From NCBI RefSeq assembly GCF_900496965.1, contig NZ_UFQB01000003.1:1-64000 (forward strand): a DNA stretch of 64,000 nucleotides, given 5' to 3'. This document shows positions 25,165-33,082 of this stretch, one piece after another; the stretch's first letter is position 1; each line of letters starts with the position of its first letter. The DNA is from Achromobacter agilis. GTDB lineage: Bacteria; Pseudomonadota; Gammaproteobacteria; Burkholderiales; Burkholderiaceae_B. Position numbers and translations under genes: made by a program. The notes beneath the pieces are model-generated. The model worked only from the letters and a program-made list of their open reading frames with translations. It did not search any database and had not been told where the DNA came from.

Positions 25165-26586
25165 ATGAAACACGCATACGCAATCCTGGCCGCCAATGGT
25201 TTGTCGGTGGCTTTTCTAGTGGGCGCGCTGGCTGGGGGATCGCCCGCGCAAGCCCAGTCCGCGCCGCCCGTGCAATGGGACGGGAGCAATCTCGGCTATG
25301 GGCCGGGCGCCGGACAGGGCGTGACGGGCAAGGGCAACCACGCTATCGGCAAGAACTCGGGCACCAACGTGGCCGGGGGCAACAACATTGCCGTAGGCAA
25401 CGGGGCAGGCAAGGACGTGTCCACCAACTGGAACCTGGCGATCGGAGAGGGCGCGGGTTCCAACGTGAGCGGCAAGAATGCCAACCAGGCCATCGGCTAC
25501 TACGCCGGCACCAACGTGCAGGGCGGCTGGAACCAATCGTTCGGCCGCAGCGCGGGCCAGAACGTCAAGGGCGACTACAACGACGCCTACGGATTCTGGG
25601 CAGGCACGGACACCGTGGGCAACAACAATGCCGCCTACGGCACCAACGCCGGACGGAACGTCACCGGCAACGGCAATTCGGCCTTCGGTCAGGAGGCCGG
25701 CCGCGGCGTCGCCGGGGACGGCAACCTGGCCTTGGGCCAGAACGCGGGCCAGAACGTGGAAGGCGACGCCAACCTGGCGCAGGGCAAGAACGCGGGGCAA
25801 TACGTGACCGGTTCCCACAACCTCGCGACCGGAGCCTATGCGGGCTATGACGTAACGGGTGACGCCAACACGGCTAGCGGCCTGGCCGCCGGGCGCGGCG
25901 TCGTGGGCGACAACAACGTCGCGCAGGGCACCGCCGCGGGCTCGGGCATCCGCGGCAGCGATAACGTATCGATCGGGTCGAACGCCGGACGCGGCGCGAC
26001 CGCGGACCGCAGCGTGTCCGTGGGGGCAGCATCGATGGCCGCCACCGGAAGCGTGGCGGTCGGCGCGGGCGCGGTCGCGGCGGCGGGCAACAGCGTGGCG
26101 CTGGGCGCCGGTTCCACCGCGGCGCGCGGCGCGCAGGAAGGCTACGAGGCCTATGGCCTGACGCAGCCCCAGCATTCCACCGGCGAAGTGAACGTGGGCG
26201 GCCGTCAGGTGACGGGAGTCGCGGCTGGCAGCGAGGACACGGATGCGGCCAACGTCGGCCAGCTGCGCGCTGTCAGCAGCATGGGCGAGGCGCGGGTGGG
26301 CGCCGTCGAACGTTCCGTGCAGAACCTGCGCAGCGATCTGGATTCGCAGGAGCGCATGCTGAGCGCCGGCGTGGCCGCGGCCATGGCGACGGCCGCCTTG
26401 CCGCAGGCCTATCTCCCGGGGCGCAACATGCTGTCCATGGCCGGCGGCGCGTGGAACGGCGAGTCGGGCTACGCCCTGGGCCTGTCGCGCGTATCGAACG
26501 GCGGCCGCTGGGTGTACAAGATGTCGGCCAACGGCACCTCGCGCGGCGATTTCGGCGGCGCGGCGGGCGTCGGATACCAGTGGTGA
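25165..26586 (+). CDS. YadA-like trimeric autotransporter adhesin
   Basis: The 473-residue protein starts with a signal peptide (about 1-31, cut after AQAQS), then a head of about 14 repeats with pattern GxxNxAxGxxAGxxV, mostly 16 residues each (about residues 55-280), classical YadA head repeats (SVAVGAGAVAAAGNSVALGAGS), a neck with VAAGSEDTDAANVGQLRAV, a very short stalk and a C-terminal membrane anchor (about 400-473, ending in WVYKMSANGTSRGDFGGAAGVGYQW). It would trimerise in the outer membrane and present the head. The short stalk is unusual for such adhesins. It is monocistronic. Confidence 0.9.
   Translation: MKHAYAILAANGLSVAFLVGALAGGSPAQAQSAPPVQWDGSNLGYGPGAGQGVTGKGNHAIGKNSGTNVAGGNNIAVGNGAGKDVSTNWNLAIGEGAGSNVSGKNANQAIGYYAGTNVQGGWNQSFGRSAGQNVKGDYNDAYGFWAGTDTVGNNNAAYGTNAGRNVTGNGNSAFGQEAGRGVAGDGNLALGQNAGQNVEGDANLAQGKNAGQYVTGSHNLATGAYAGYDVTGDANTASGLAAGRGVVGDNNVAQGTAAGSGIRGSDNVSIGSNAGRGATADRSVSVGAASMAATGSVAVGAGAVAAAGNSVALGAGSTAARGAQEGYEAYGLTQPQHSTGEVNVGGRQVTGVAAGSEDTDAANVGQLRAVSSMGEARVGAVERSVQNLRSDLDSQERMLSAGVAAAMATAALPQAYLPGRNMLSMAGGAWNGESGYALGLSRVSNGGRWVYKMSANGTSRGDFGGAAGVGYQW
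25327..26002 (+). repeat. Coding repeats of the adhesin head, mostly 48 bp
   Basis: About 14 tandem units encode a 16-residue motif; one has 17 residues. They are codon-diverged, so the DNA repeat is imperfect and a slippage hotspot is not obvious. The pattern matches protein geometry, not a CRISPR array. Confidence 0.85.
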
Positions 26587-26673
26587 GGCCGGGCCTGCGA
26601 TAATGCGCTTGCGCGGCGGCCGGCGGTTTTCTGCTTCCGGCCGCCCCGCAATGGCATATTCGGATCGGCCCCC

Positions 26674-27615
26674 ATGGAAAAGCGTTTGATGCCGTCGATG
26701 ATGGCGCTCCAGTGTTTCGAGGCGGTGGCGCGGCACATGAGTTTCACGCGCGCCGCCGAGGAACTGCACATGACCCAGAGCGCGATCAGCAAGCAGATCG
26801 CGCAGTTGGAGGCGCTGCTGCGCAACCCGCTGTTCCTGCGGGTGCGGCGGCGCCTGCAATTGACGCCCGCGGGGGCGCTGTACCAGTCCGAGGTCCGGGC
26901 CATCCTGAACCAGGTGGACATGTCGTCGCGCTACATCCTCACCTACGGCAGCGAAACCCAGGTCCTCACGATCGGCACCCAGCCCACGTTCGGCGCGCGC
27001 TGGCTGATCCCGCGCCTGCAGGGCTTCATGGCCGCGCACCCTGACATCCAGGTGAAGGTGCGCAGCGAAACCCGCCCGTTCGACCTGATGCAGGCCAAGA
27101 TCGACATTTCCTTCTTCTTCGGCCATGGCACCTTGCCCGGCGCCCAGTGCCGCGAGCTGTTCGAGGCGGAGGTGGTGCCGGTGTGCGCGCCTGGCTTTCT
27201 GCCGGGCGACCGGGTGGACAGCCTGGAGGCCCTGAGTGGCCAGGCGCTGATCCAGTGCGCTTCGCGGCCCGAGGCCTGGCACGACTATTTCTCGCGCCAG
27301 CAGTTCCAGTCCGACCGTAGCTACCACGGCCCCCGCTTCGACACCTTCTATATGTGCGTGCGCGCGGCCGAAGGCGGCTGCGGCGTTGCCCTGACGCCGC
27401 GCCTGCTGGCCGAAGAGGAGCTCCTGGCCGGCAAGCTGGTGATCCCCTGGGACTACGTGCAGCCCAGCGACGGCGCGTACTTCGTCGCGTATTCGGAGCA
27501 TTCGGCCGAAGTCCCGAAAATCAAGCAATTCGTCGCGTGGGTGGAGAACGAAGCGGCGCAGAAGCGCGCCCGTGACACCCAGCGCGCGCGGTCCATGAAA
27601 AAACGGACTGATTAA
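26674..27615 (+). CDS. LysR-family transcriptional regulator
   Basis: The 313-residue protein carries an N-terminal helix-turn-helix (about 11-68, FTRAAEELHMTQSAISKQIAQLE) and a C-terminal effector domain of the GcvA type. It lies 80 bp upstream of the hglS operon in the same orientation, and a palindrome with CGCAT arms in between is a plausible target. Effector unknown. Confidence 0.9.
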   Translation: MEKRLMPSMMALQCFEAVARHMSFTRAAEELHMTQSAISKQIAQLEALLRNPLFLRVRRRLQLTPAGALYQSEVRAILNQVDMSSRYILTYGSETQVLTIGTQPTFGARWLIPRLQGFMAAHPDIQVKVRSETRPFDLMQAKIDISFFFGHGTLPGAQCRELFEAEVVPVCAPGFLPGDRVDSLEALSGQALIQCASRPEAWHDYFSRQQFQSDRSYHGPRFDTFYMCVRAAEGGCGVALTPRLLAEEELLAGKLVIPWDYVQPSDGAYFVAYSEHSAEVPKIKQFVAWVENEAAQKRARDTQRARSMKKRTD

Positions 27616-27643
27616 GCCGATTTTTTTCATTTGATTGCGGCAG

Positions 27644-27662
27644 CGCATCATGATTTCATGCG
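27644..27662. promoter_or_regulatory. Candidate LysR box before the hglS operon
   Basis: CGCAT (27644-27648) and ATGCG (27658-27662) are perfect inverted arms 9 bp apart, about 35 bp before hglS. Size and place suit a LysR-type site for the regulator encoded just upstream. Confidence 0.35.
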
Positions 27663-27695
27663 GCCATCCTTTGTTTACGATGTGCCGAGCCCGCC

Positions 27696-29093
27696 ATGAG
27701 TCAGAATTTCGTCAGCCCGGACCAGATCCGCGCCTGGTTCTCCCGCGCCATGTCCGACATGTACAAGTCGGAAGTGCCCCTGTATGACACGCTGCTGGAC
27801 CTGGTCGCCCAGGTCAACGCCAAAACGCTGGCCGGACAGCCCGAACTGGCTGCGCAGCTGACGCGCACGGGCGAGATCGAGCGCCTGGATATCGAGCGCC
27901 ACGGCGCCATCCGCGTGGGCACGGCCGAAGAACTGGCCAACATGCGCCGTGTATTCGCCGTGATGGGCATGCAGCCCGTGGGCTACTACGATCTGTCGCC
28001 GGCCGGCGTGCCGGTGCATTCGACCGCCTTCCGCGCCACGCACGAGGCCGCGCTGCAGGCCAGCCCGTTCCGCGTCTTCACCTCGCTGCTGCGCCTGGAA
28101 CTGATCGACGATGCCGCGCTGCGCGAGAAGGCCGCCCGCATCCTGGCGGCGCGCCAGATCTTCACCGCGCGGGCGCTGGAGCTGGCCGCGCGCTTCGAGG
28201 CCGAAGGCGGCCTGGACGAAGCCGGCGCCCGGGAGTTCGTGGGCGAAGCCCTGCACACCTTCCGCTGGCACGGCGAGGCTACCGTCAGCCTGGACGACTA
28301 CCGCGAACTGCACGGCCAGCACCGCCTGATCGCCGACGTGGTGGCTTTCAAGGGCCCGCACATCAATCACCTGACGCCACGCACCCTGGACATCGACGAG
28401 GCCCAGGCGGAGATGCCGCGCCGCGGCGTATCGGCCAAGGCCGTGATCGAAGGCCCGCCGCCGCGCAAGTGCCCCATCCTGCTGCGCCAGACCAGCTTCA
28501 AGGCGCTGGAGGAAGCCGTGAGTTTCACCGGCGCCGACGGCCGCGCCGCGGTGGGCAGCCACACCGCCCGCTTCGGGGAAATCGAACAGCGCGGCGTCGC
28601 CCTGACGCGCAAGGGCAGGGCGCTGTACGACCACCTGCTGGACTTGGCGCGCACCCGCATCAACGGCGCGCCCAACGAAGGCAACGCCGACGCCTACATG
28701 CAGAACCTGCAGGAATGCTTCGCGGCGTTCCCGGACAGCTACTCGGAACTGCACGCCCAGGGGCTGGCCTACTTCCGCTACTACCTGACCGGCAAGGCGG
28801 ACGCCCCCGCCGATGCCGATCCGCAAGCGCTGATCGAGCAGGGCTACATCCGCTTCGAGCCGCTGGTGTACGAAGACTTCCTGCCGGTCAGCGCCGCGGG
28901 CATCTTCCAATCGAACCTGGGCGACAAGGCGCAGGCGGAATACGCGCAAAACGCCAGCCAGGCGGCTTTCGAACAGGCCCTGGGGGCGCCGGTGCTGGAT
29001 GAGCTGGCGCTTTATCAGGACACGCAGAACCGCTCGCTGGCGGCCTGCCTGCAAGCGCTCGGCGCGCAAACCGGCGCGCCGGTGGCCGCATGA
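27696..29093 (+). CDS. hglS: 2-oxoadipate dioxygenase/decarboxylase, HglS family
   Basis: The 465-residue protein belongs to the DUF1338/HglS family, which converts 2-oxoadipate to 2-hydroxyglutarate with O2 and a non-haem metal in lysine catabolism. Likely metal ligands are His69 in ERHGAIRVGT, His222 or His225 in FKGPHINHLTPR and Glu295 or Glu297 in RFGEIEQRG. Its stop overlaps the start of the FMN oxidase gene by 4 bp. The function assignment follows characterised Pseudomonas HglS; the substrate here is inferred. Confidence 0.82.
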   Translation: MSQNFVSPDQIRAWFSRAMSDMYKSEVPLYDTLLDLVAQVNAKTLAGQPELAAQLTRTGEIERLDIERHGAIRVGTAEELANMRRVFAVMGMQPVGYYDLSPAGVPVHSTAFRATHEAALQASPFRVFTSLLRLELIDDAALREKAARILAARQIFTARALELAARFEAEGGLDEAGAREFVGEALHTFRWHGEATVSLDDYRELHGQHRLIADVVAFKGPHINHLTPRTLDIDEAQAEMPRRGVSAKAVIEGPPPRKCPILLRQTSFKALEEAVSFTGADGRAAVGSHTARFGEIEQRGVALTRKGRALYDHLLDLARTRINGAPNEGNADAYMQNLQECFAAFPDSYSELHAQGLAYFRYYLTGKADAPADADPQALIEQGYIRFEPLVYEDFLPVSAAGIFQSNLGDKAQAEYAQNASQAAFEQALGAPVLDELALYQDTQNRSLAACLQALGAQTGAPVAA

Positions 29094-30265
29094 GCCGGCT
29101 GGACCGCTGCCTGTCGGTACGGGACTTCGAGCGCGAGGCGCGGCGCATTATGCCGCGCTGCGTCGAAGGCTACGTCTGCGGCGGCACCGAGGACGGCGCG
29201 TCGCTCGACGAGAGCGTGCGCGCCTTGCGCGACATCGGTTTCCGGCCGCGCGGCCTGCGCGTGGTGGACCAGCGCAGCAGCCAGGTCAGCCTGTTCGGCC
29301 GCGACTACGCCATGCCCGTGGGTTTCGCGCCCACCGGGTTCTCGGCCATTGTCATGCACGAATGCGACCTGGCGCTGGCGCGCGCCGCCCAGGACGCCGA
29401 CATCCCCTTCATCATCAGCGGCGCCTCCAGCGTGCCGCTGGAGCGCCTGCAGCAGGCCACCGGCAAGCGCTGTTGGTACCAGGCCTACCTGCCGGGCAAC
29501 ATCGAGCGCATCGCCAAACTGATGGCCCGCCTGCGGCAGGCGGAGATCCCGGTGCTGGTCGTCACCATCGACACCTGCGTCGGCGCGAACCGCGAGAACC
29601 TGCAGCGGCTGGCCTTCACCGTGCCCTTCAAGATGAGCCCGGGCGTGGTGCTGGACGGCATGCTCCATCCGCGCTGGAGCCTGAATGTCTTCATGCGCAC
29701 GCTGTTCGGCAGCGGCGTGCCCCGGTTCTCGAACCTCTACGAAGACATCGGCCCGCCGATCACGCAGGATCCGCCCAATGGCTTTCGCGGCGAACGCGAC
29801 AAGCTTTCCTGGGAGCACATCCGTTGGATCCGCGAGAACTGGCCGGGCAAGCTGGTGCTCAAGGGCGTCATGCACGCCGACGATGCGCGCCAGGCATGCG
29901 AGGCGGGCGCCGATGGCATCATCGTCTCCAACCACGGCGGGCGCCAGCTCGACGGCTGCATCTCGCCGCTACAGGCGCTGCCCGACGTCGTGGCGGCGGT
30001 GCCGCCTGGCTTTCCGGTCATGGTCGACGGGGGCTTTCGCCGCGGCTCCGACGTGCTCAAGGCGATCGCCCTGGGCGCGCGCATGGTCTTTACCGGCCGG
30101 CCCCAACTCTTCGGCGCGGCGGTCGGCGGCGACGCCGGCATCCGGAAGGTTGCGGAGATATTCCGCAGCGAGATCTCGACCAACATGGCGTTGCTCGGTT
30201 GCCGCACCCTGGCCGACGTCACGCGGGACCTGATCGCGCCGATACGTCCCGCCTGCCCGGCATAG
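29090..30265 (+). CDS. FMN-dependent alpha-hydroxy-acid oxidase/dehydrogenase
   Basis: The 391-residue TIM-barrel flavoprotein is of the glycolate oxidase / lactate dehydrogenase (LldD) family. Active-site residues are kept: Tyr in CVEGYVCGG, Tyr in WYQAYLPG, Asp in VTIDTC, and His with Arg in SNHGGRQLDG. Such enzymes usually oxidise L-2-hydroxy acids to 2-oxo acids. Overlap with hglS suggests it oxidises the product 2-hydroxyglutarate or a related acid. The ATG overlaps the hglS stop (ATGA). Confidence 0.86.
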   Translation: MSRLDRCLSVRDFEREARRIMPRCVEGYVCGGTEDGASLDESVRALRDIGFRPRGLRVVDQRSSQVSLFGRDYAMPVGFAPTGFSAIVMHECDLALARAAQDADIPFIISGASSVPLERLQQATGKRCWYQAYLPGNIERIAKLMARLRQAEIPVLVVTIDTCVGANRENLQRLAFTVPFKMSPGVVLDGMLHPRWSLNVFMRTLFGSGVPRFSNLYEDIGPPITQDPPNGFRGERDKLSWEHIRWIRENWPGKLVLKGVMHADDARQACEAGADGIIVSNHGGRQLDGCISPLQALPDVVAAVPPGFPVMVDGGFRRGSDVLKAIALGARMVFTGRPQLFGAAVGGDAGIRKVAEIFRSEISTNMALLGCRTLADVTRDLIAPIRPACPA

Positions 30266-30326
30266 GGCGGGCAGGGCGGCCGCGCGGCCGCCCAAGGGCA
30301 GCATTGCCCAGACAACAACAAAAGCA

Positions 30327-30348
30327 GGCGCGCCCGCCCGGGCGCGCC
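30327..30348. other. Perfect hairpin in the gap before a Bug gene
   Basis: A 9-bp stem GGCGCGCCC / GGGCGCGCC with a 4-nt loop in the 107-bp gap between the FMN oxidase and the Bug gene. There is no T-tract. It may set mRNA ratios in the operon, as processed hairpins often do. Confidence 0.4.
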
Positions 30349-30372
30349 CATCCGTTTTCGACAGGAGGAAAC

Positions 30373-31362
30373 ATGAAGAAAATCTATTCCAAACTGGCTG
30401 GCGTGGCGGCGGTGCTTGCCTGCGTCGCCTCCGGGCCCGCCCTGGCCCAGGCGAGCGCCTATCCGTCCAAGCCGGTCCGGCTCGTCGTGGGCTACGCGCC
30501 CGGCGGCACCACCGACATCAGCGCGCGCATGATCGCCGACGTGCTGGGCAAGGAATTCGGCCAGACCTTCGTGGTGGAAAACAAGCCTGGCGCCAACAGC
30601 AACATCGGCGCCGAAGCGGTTGCCCGCTCGGCCGCCGACGGCTACACCCTGTTCGTGGGCTCGATCTCCACCGCGATCAACCAGTCGCTGTACTCCAAGA
30701 TGTCCTACGACGCGCTCAAGGACCTGGATGCCGTCGCGCTCTTGAACGTGGTGCCGAACATCCTGGCGGTCAACGCCAGCGTGCCGGTCAAGACCGTGCA
30801 GGAATACATCGACTACGCCAAGAAGAATCCCGGTAAGCTGACCTGCGCCTCGCCCGGCAACGGCTCGTCCGCGCACCTGGGCTGCGAACTGTTCAAGATG
30901 AAGACCGGCATCGACATTCTGCACGTCCCGTACCGCGGCAGCGGCCCCGCCGTGGCCGACCTGTTGGGCGGCCAGGTGGACTCCATTTTCGATAACCTGC
31001 CGCCGCTGCTGCCGCACGTGCGCGCCGGCAAGCTGACCGGCCTGGCCGTCACCACCGGCAGCCGCGTCCCGTTCGCGCCCGAAATCCCGACCATTGCCGA
31101 ATCCGGCGTGGAAGGCTTCGACGTGGCGGCCTGGTTCGGCCTGTTCGCGCCCGCCGGCACCCCACCGGAAATCGTCCAGAAGGTCAATGCCGCCATCAAC
31201 AAGGCCCTGACCTCCGACCCCGCCCTGGCCGCCAGCTACCAGACCAACGGCTTCCTGATGCCCCCGCCGCCGAACACGCCGCAAGCCTTCAAGGCCTTCA
31301 TGGAAAGCGAAACCCGCAAATGGGGCGAAGTCGTCAAGGCGACCAACCTGCAAATCAATTAA
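30373..31362 (+). CDS. Bug-type tripartite tricarboxylate transporter receptor
   Basis: The 329-residue precursor is a periplasmic receptor with a signal peptide (about 1-27, cut near ALAQA). The mature part has the family pattern YPSKPVRLVVGYAPGGTTD and later HVPYRGSGPAVADLLGGQVD. Bug proteins bind carboxylates, including small dicarboxylates, for TctAB transporters. No TctA/TctB genes are near. AGGAGGAAAC lies directly before ATG 30373. Placement after hglS suggests a related dicarboxylate ligand, which is inference. Confidence 0.9.
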   Translation: MKKIYSKLAGVAAVLACVASGPALAQASAYPSKPVRLVVGYAPGGTTDISARMIADVLGKEFGQTFVVENKPGANSNIGAEAVARSAADGYTLFVGSISTAINQSLYSKMSYDALKDLDAVALLNVVPNILAVNASVPVKTVQEYIDYAKKNPGKLTCASPGNGSSAHLGCELFKMKTGIDILHVPYRGSGPAVADLLGGQVDSIFDNLPPLLPHVRAGKLTGLAVTTGSRVPFAPEIPTIAESGVEGFDVAAWFGLFAPAGTPPEIVQKVNAAINKALTSDPALAASYQTNGFLMPPPPNTPQAFKAFMESETRKWGEVVKATNLQIN

Positions 31363-31524
31363 GAAGAACCGCGGGGCAGGCCCAAGGCCCGCCTCGCCGC
31401 CTGCAGGGCGTTTCCTGGGGGCGGGTGGCATCCGGACGACAACGCCAGGCGGATTCACCCTATTTCCGAATTGCGTGATAGAATGTTCGACTTTCCAGGA
31501 ATGCATGCTTTCCCGGATGGTTTA

Positions 31525-31609
31525 GCCGACGTGGTGAAATTGGTAGACACGCTATCTTGAGGGGGTAGTGGCGAAAGCTGTGCGAGTTCGAGTCTCGCCG
31601 TCGGCACCA
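31525..31609 (+). tRNA. tRNA-Leu(GAG)
   Basis: 85-nt gene with acceptor stem GCCGACG/CGTCGGC, long variable arm, T-loop TTCGAGT and encoded CCA. The anticodon stem CTATC/GGTAG (with one T-G pair) encloses loop TTGAGGG, so the anticodon is GAG. A TAGAAT -10-like box lies at 31479-31484. A strong terminator follows. Confidence 0.95.
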
Positions 31610-31644
31610 AGAATTTGTTCCAGGGCATACCTGGAAGTCTAAAG

Positions 31645-31679
31645 AACCCGCATCTCTCCTATGAGGATGCGGGTTTTTT
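31645..31679 (+). terminator. Terminator after tRNA-Leu(GAG)
   Basis: A stem AACCCGCATC / GATGCGGGTT with a loop containing CTCC-type bases is followed by T residues at 31674-31679. Typical intrinsic terminator. Confidence 0.9.
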
Positions 31680-31680
31680 G

Positions 31681-31840
31681 TTGCCGGACCGCTCCAAGAC
31701 AAAAACGCCCCCTTGGGGGGCAGCAAACCCGCGAAGCGGGTGCAGTGTGGGGGTATTTTTTGTTGCCGGACCGCTCCAAGACAAAAACGCCCCCTTGGGG
31801 GGCAGCAAACCCGCGAAGCGGGTGCAGTGTGTTTTTTTGC
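31681..31840. repeat. Tandem pair of the GC-rich interspersed repeat (locus B)
   Basis: Unit 1 starts at 31681 and unit 2 at 31763 (period 82 bp), each beginning TTGCCGGACCGCTCCAAGAC and containing AAAAACGCCCCCTTGGGG, GGGCAGCAAACCCGCGAAGC and a T-rich end. The AAAAACGCCCCCTTGG core is the same as at 114-246, so this is a second copy of the same element family. The following stretch to 31969 contains no gene I recognise. Confidence 0.85.
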
Positions 31841-31969
31841 CTACGCGGTCGAAGATGGCTTCCGTCTCGTTCGCGTAGGAGCCGGGCCTGAGGCGGCAGG
31901 CCCCATCCCCGTACGACTCTCGTACAACCCCGCAGTTGAGGCGGGCTGGGCGCGGGAACCGTGGTGCAG

Positions 31970-33082
31970 CTAGGCGGCGCCCCAGCGGGCGGCCGAGAAC
32001 TTTTCCGCCATCATCAGGCCGCCGCGCCCCGTCGCCATCTCGGCAATGACCTCGCCCACAGCCGGCGCGATCTGAAAACCTCCACCCGAGAAGCCGAAGG
32101 CATGCAGCAGGCGCGGCGTCCGCGGGCTGAAGCCGATGACGGGGTTCTTGTCGGCGAAATAGCCTTCGATGCCGGACCAGCAGCGGATTACGCTGGCGCA
32201 GGCCAGCGCGGGCAGTACGGACGGAGCGGTGCGGCCGAGTTCGGCGAGCGCGGCGCGGCCGGGCCGGCTGCGGTCTGCCGGCAGCGCGTTGCCGTAGCCG
32301 CCGCCCATGACCACGTTGCCGCGCGCGACCTGGCGGGCATAGAAACCGCCGCCTTCCACGCCCAGCGATACGCCGATCTGGGGTGTGAGCGGCTCGGTGA
32401 CCAGCATGGTCGGATACTTGACCTGCAAGGGCAGGTCGTCGCCGAACCAGCGGGCCACCGCCGCGCCCCAGGCGCCCGCGGCATTGATGACCGTGGCGGC
32501 GCGTATGCGCCGGCCGTCGGCGGCGGTCAGCAGGAAGTCGCCGCCCAGGGTGTCCGCCTGCGCGATAGCGCAGTGTTCGAGCAGGCTGGCGCCGGCGCGA
32601 GCGGCGGCGTGGGCGAAGGCGGGCGCGACCAGGCGCGGATTGGCCTGGCCATCCTGCGGGCACAGCGAGCCTCCGGCAAGGCCCGGACCCAGCGCGGGAA
32701 AGCGGCGGCGCAGCTCGGCTGCGTCGATGAGCTCCAGGCCCAGGTCGAAGTCGCTGACCTTGTCGCGGTAGGCGCTGAGCTTTTCCAGGTCGGATTCGGA
32801 GCGCGCCAGTTTCAGGTGGCCGCTGCGCACGTATTCCGCATCGGTGCCGATGAGTTCCGGCAGGCGCGACCAGATGCCGTGCGCGCGCTGCGCCAGGTAA
32901 AGCTGTTCGATCGAGCGTCCTTGCCGGCGCACGCCGCCGAAGTTGACGCCGCTGGCGCGTGCGCCGCTCGCGCCGCCGTCGACCAGCGCTGTGGCGACCC
33001 CCATGCGGCGTAGCGCCAGGGCGGCGCTGGCTCCCACCAGGCCGGCGCCGATGATGGCGACTTCGGTGTGCAGCGGGTTCAT
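31970..33082 (-). CDS. FAD-dependent oxidoreductase, DadA/HcnC-like beta subunit
   Basis: The 370-residue flavoprotein has an N-terminal dinucleotide-binding motif VAIIGAGLVGASAALAL (about residues 7-23) and a second conserved GEVI-type end segment (FGFSGGGFQIAPAVGEVI). It resembles the D-amino-acid dehydrogenase/glycine oxidase family and the catalytic subunit of HcnABC or octopine/nopaline oxidases. It overlaps the previous gene by 4 bp. The three genes 31970-34760 would make one enzyme that oxidises an amine or opine, an inference from the subunit set. Confidence 0.82.
   Translation of the reverse strand: MNPLHTEVAIIGAGLVGASAALALRRMGVATALVDGGASGARASGVNFGGVRRQGRSIEQLYLAQRAHGIWSRLPELIGTDAEYVRSGHLKLARSESDLEKLSAYRDKVSDFDLGLELIDAAELRRRFPALGPGLAGGSLCPQDGQANPRLVAPAFAHAAARAGASLLEHCAIAQADTLGGDFLLTAADGRRIRAATVINAAGAWGAAVARWFGDDLPLQVKYPTMLVTEPLTPQIGVSLGVEGGGFYARQVARGNVVMGGGYGNALPADRSRPGRAALAELGRTAPSVLPALACASVIRCWSGIEGYFADKNPVIGFSPRTPRLLHAFGFSGGGFQIAPAVGEVIAEMATGRGGLMMAEKFSAARWGAA

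Noticed and set aside
22677..25289. 870-codon minus-strand frame opposite the phospholipase C gene
   Set aside because: The plus strand encodes a complete phospholipase with Tat signal and active-site motifs; the antisense frame is a codon-bias shadow.
25327..26002. Possible CRISPR or tandem repeat array
   Set aside because: The repeats are in frame, codon-diverged and encode the adhesin head; there are no spacers or identical direct repeats.
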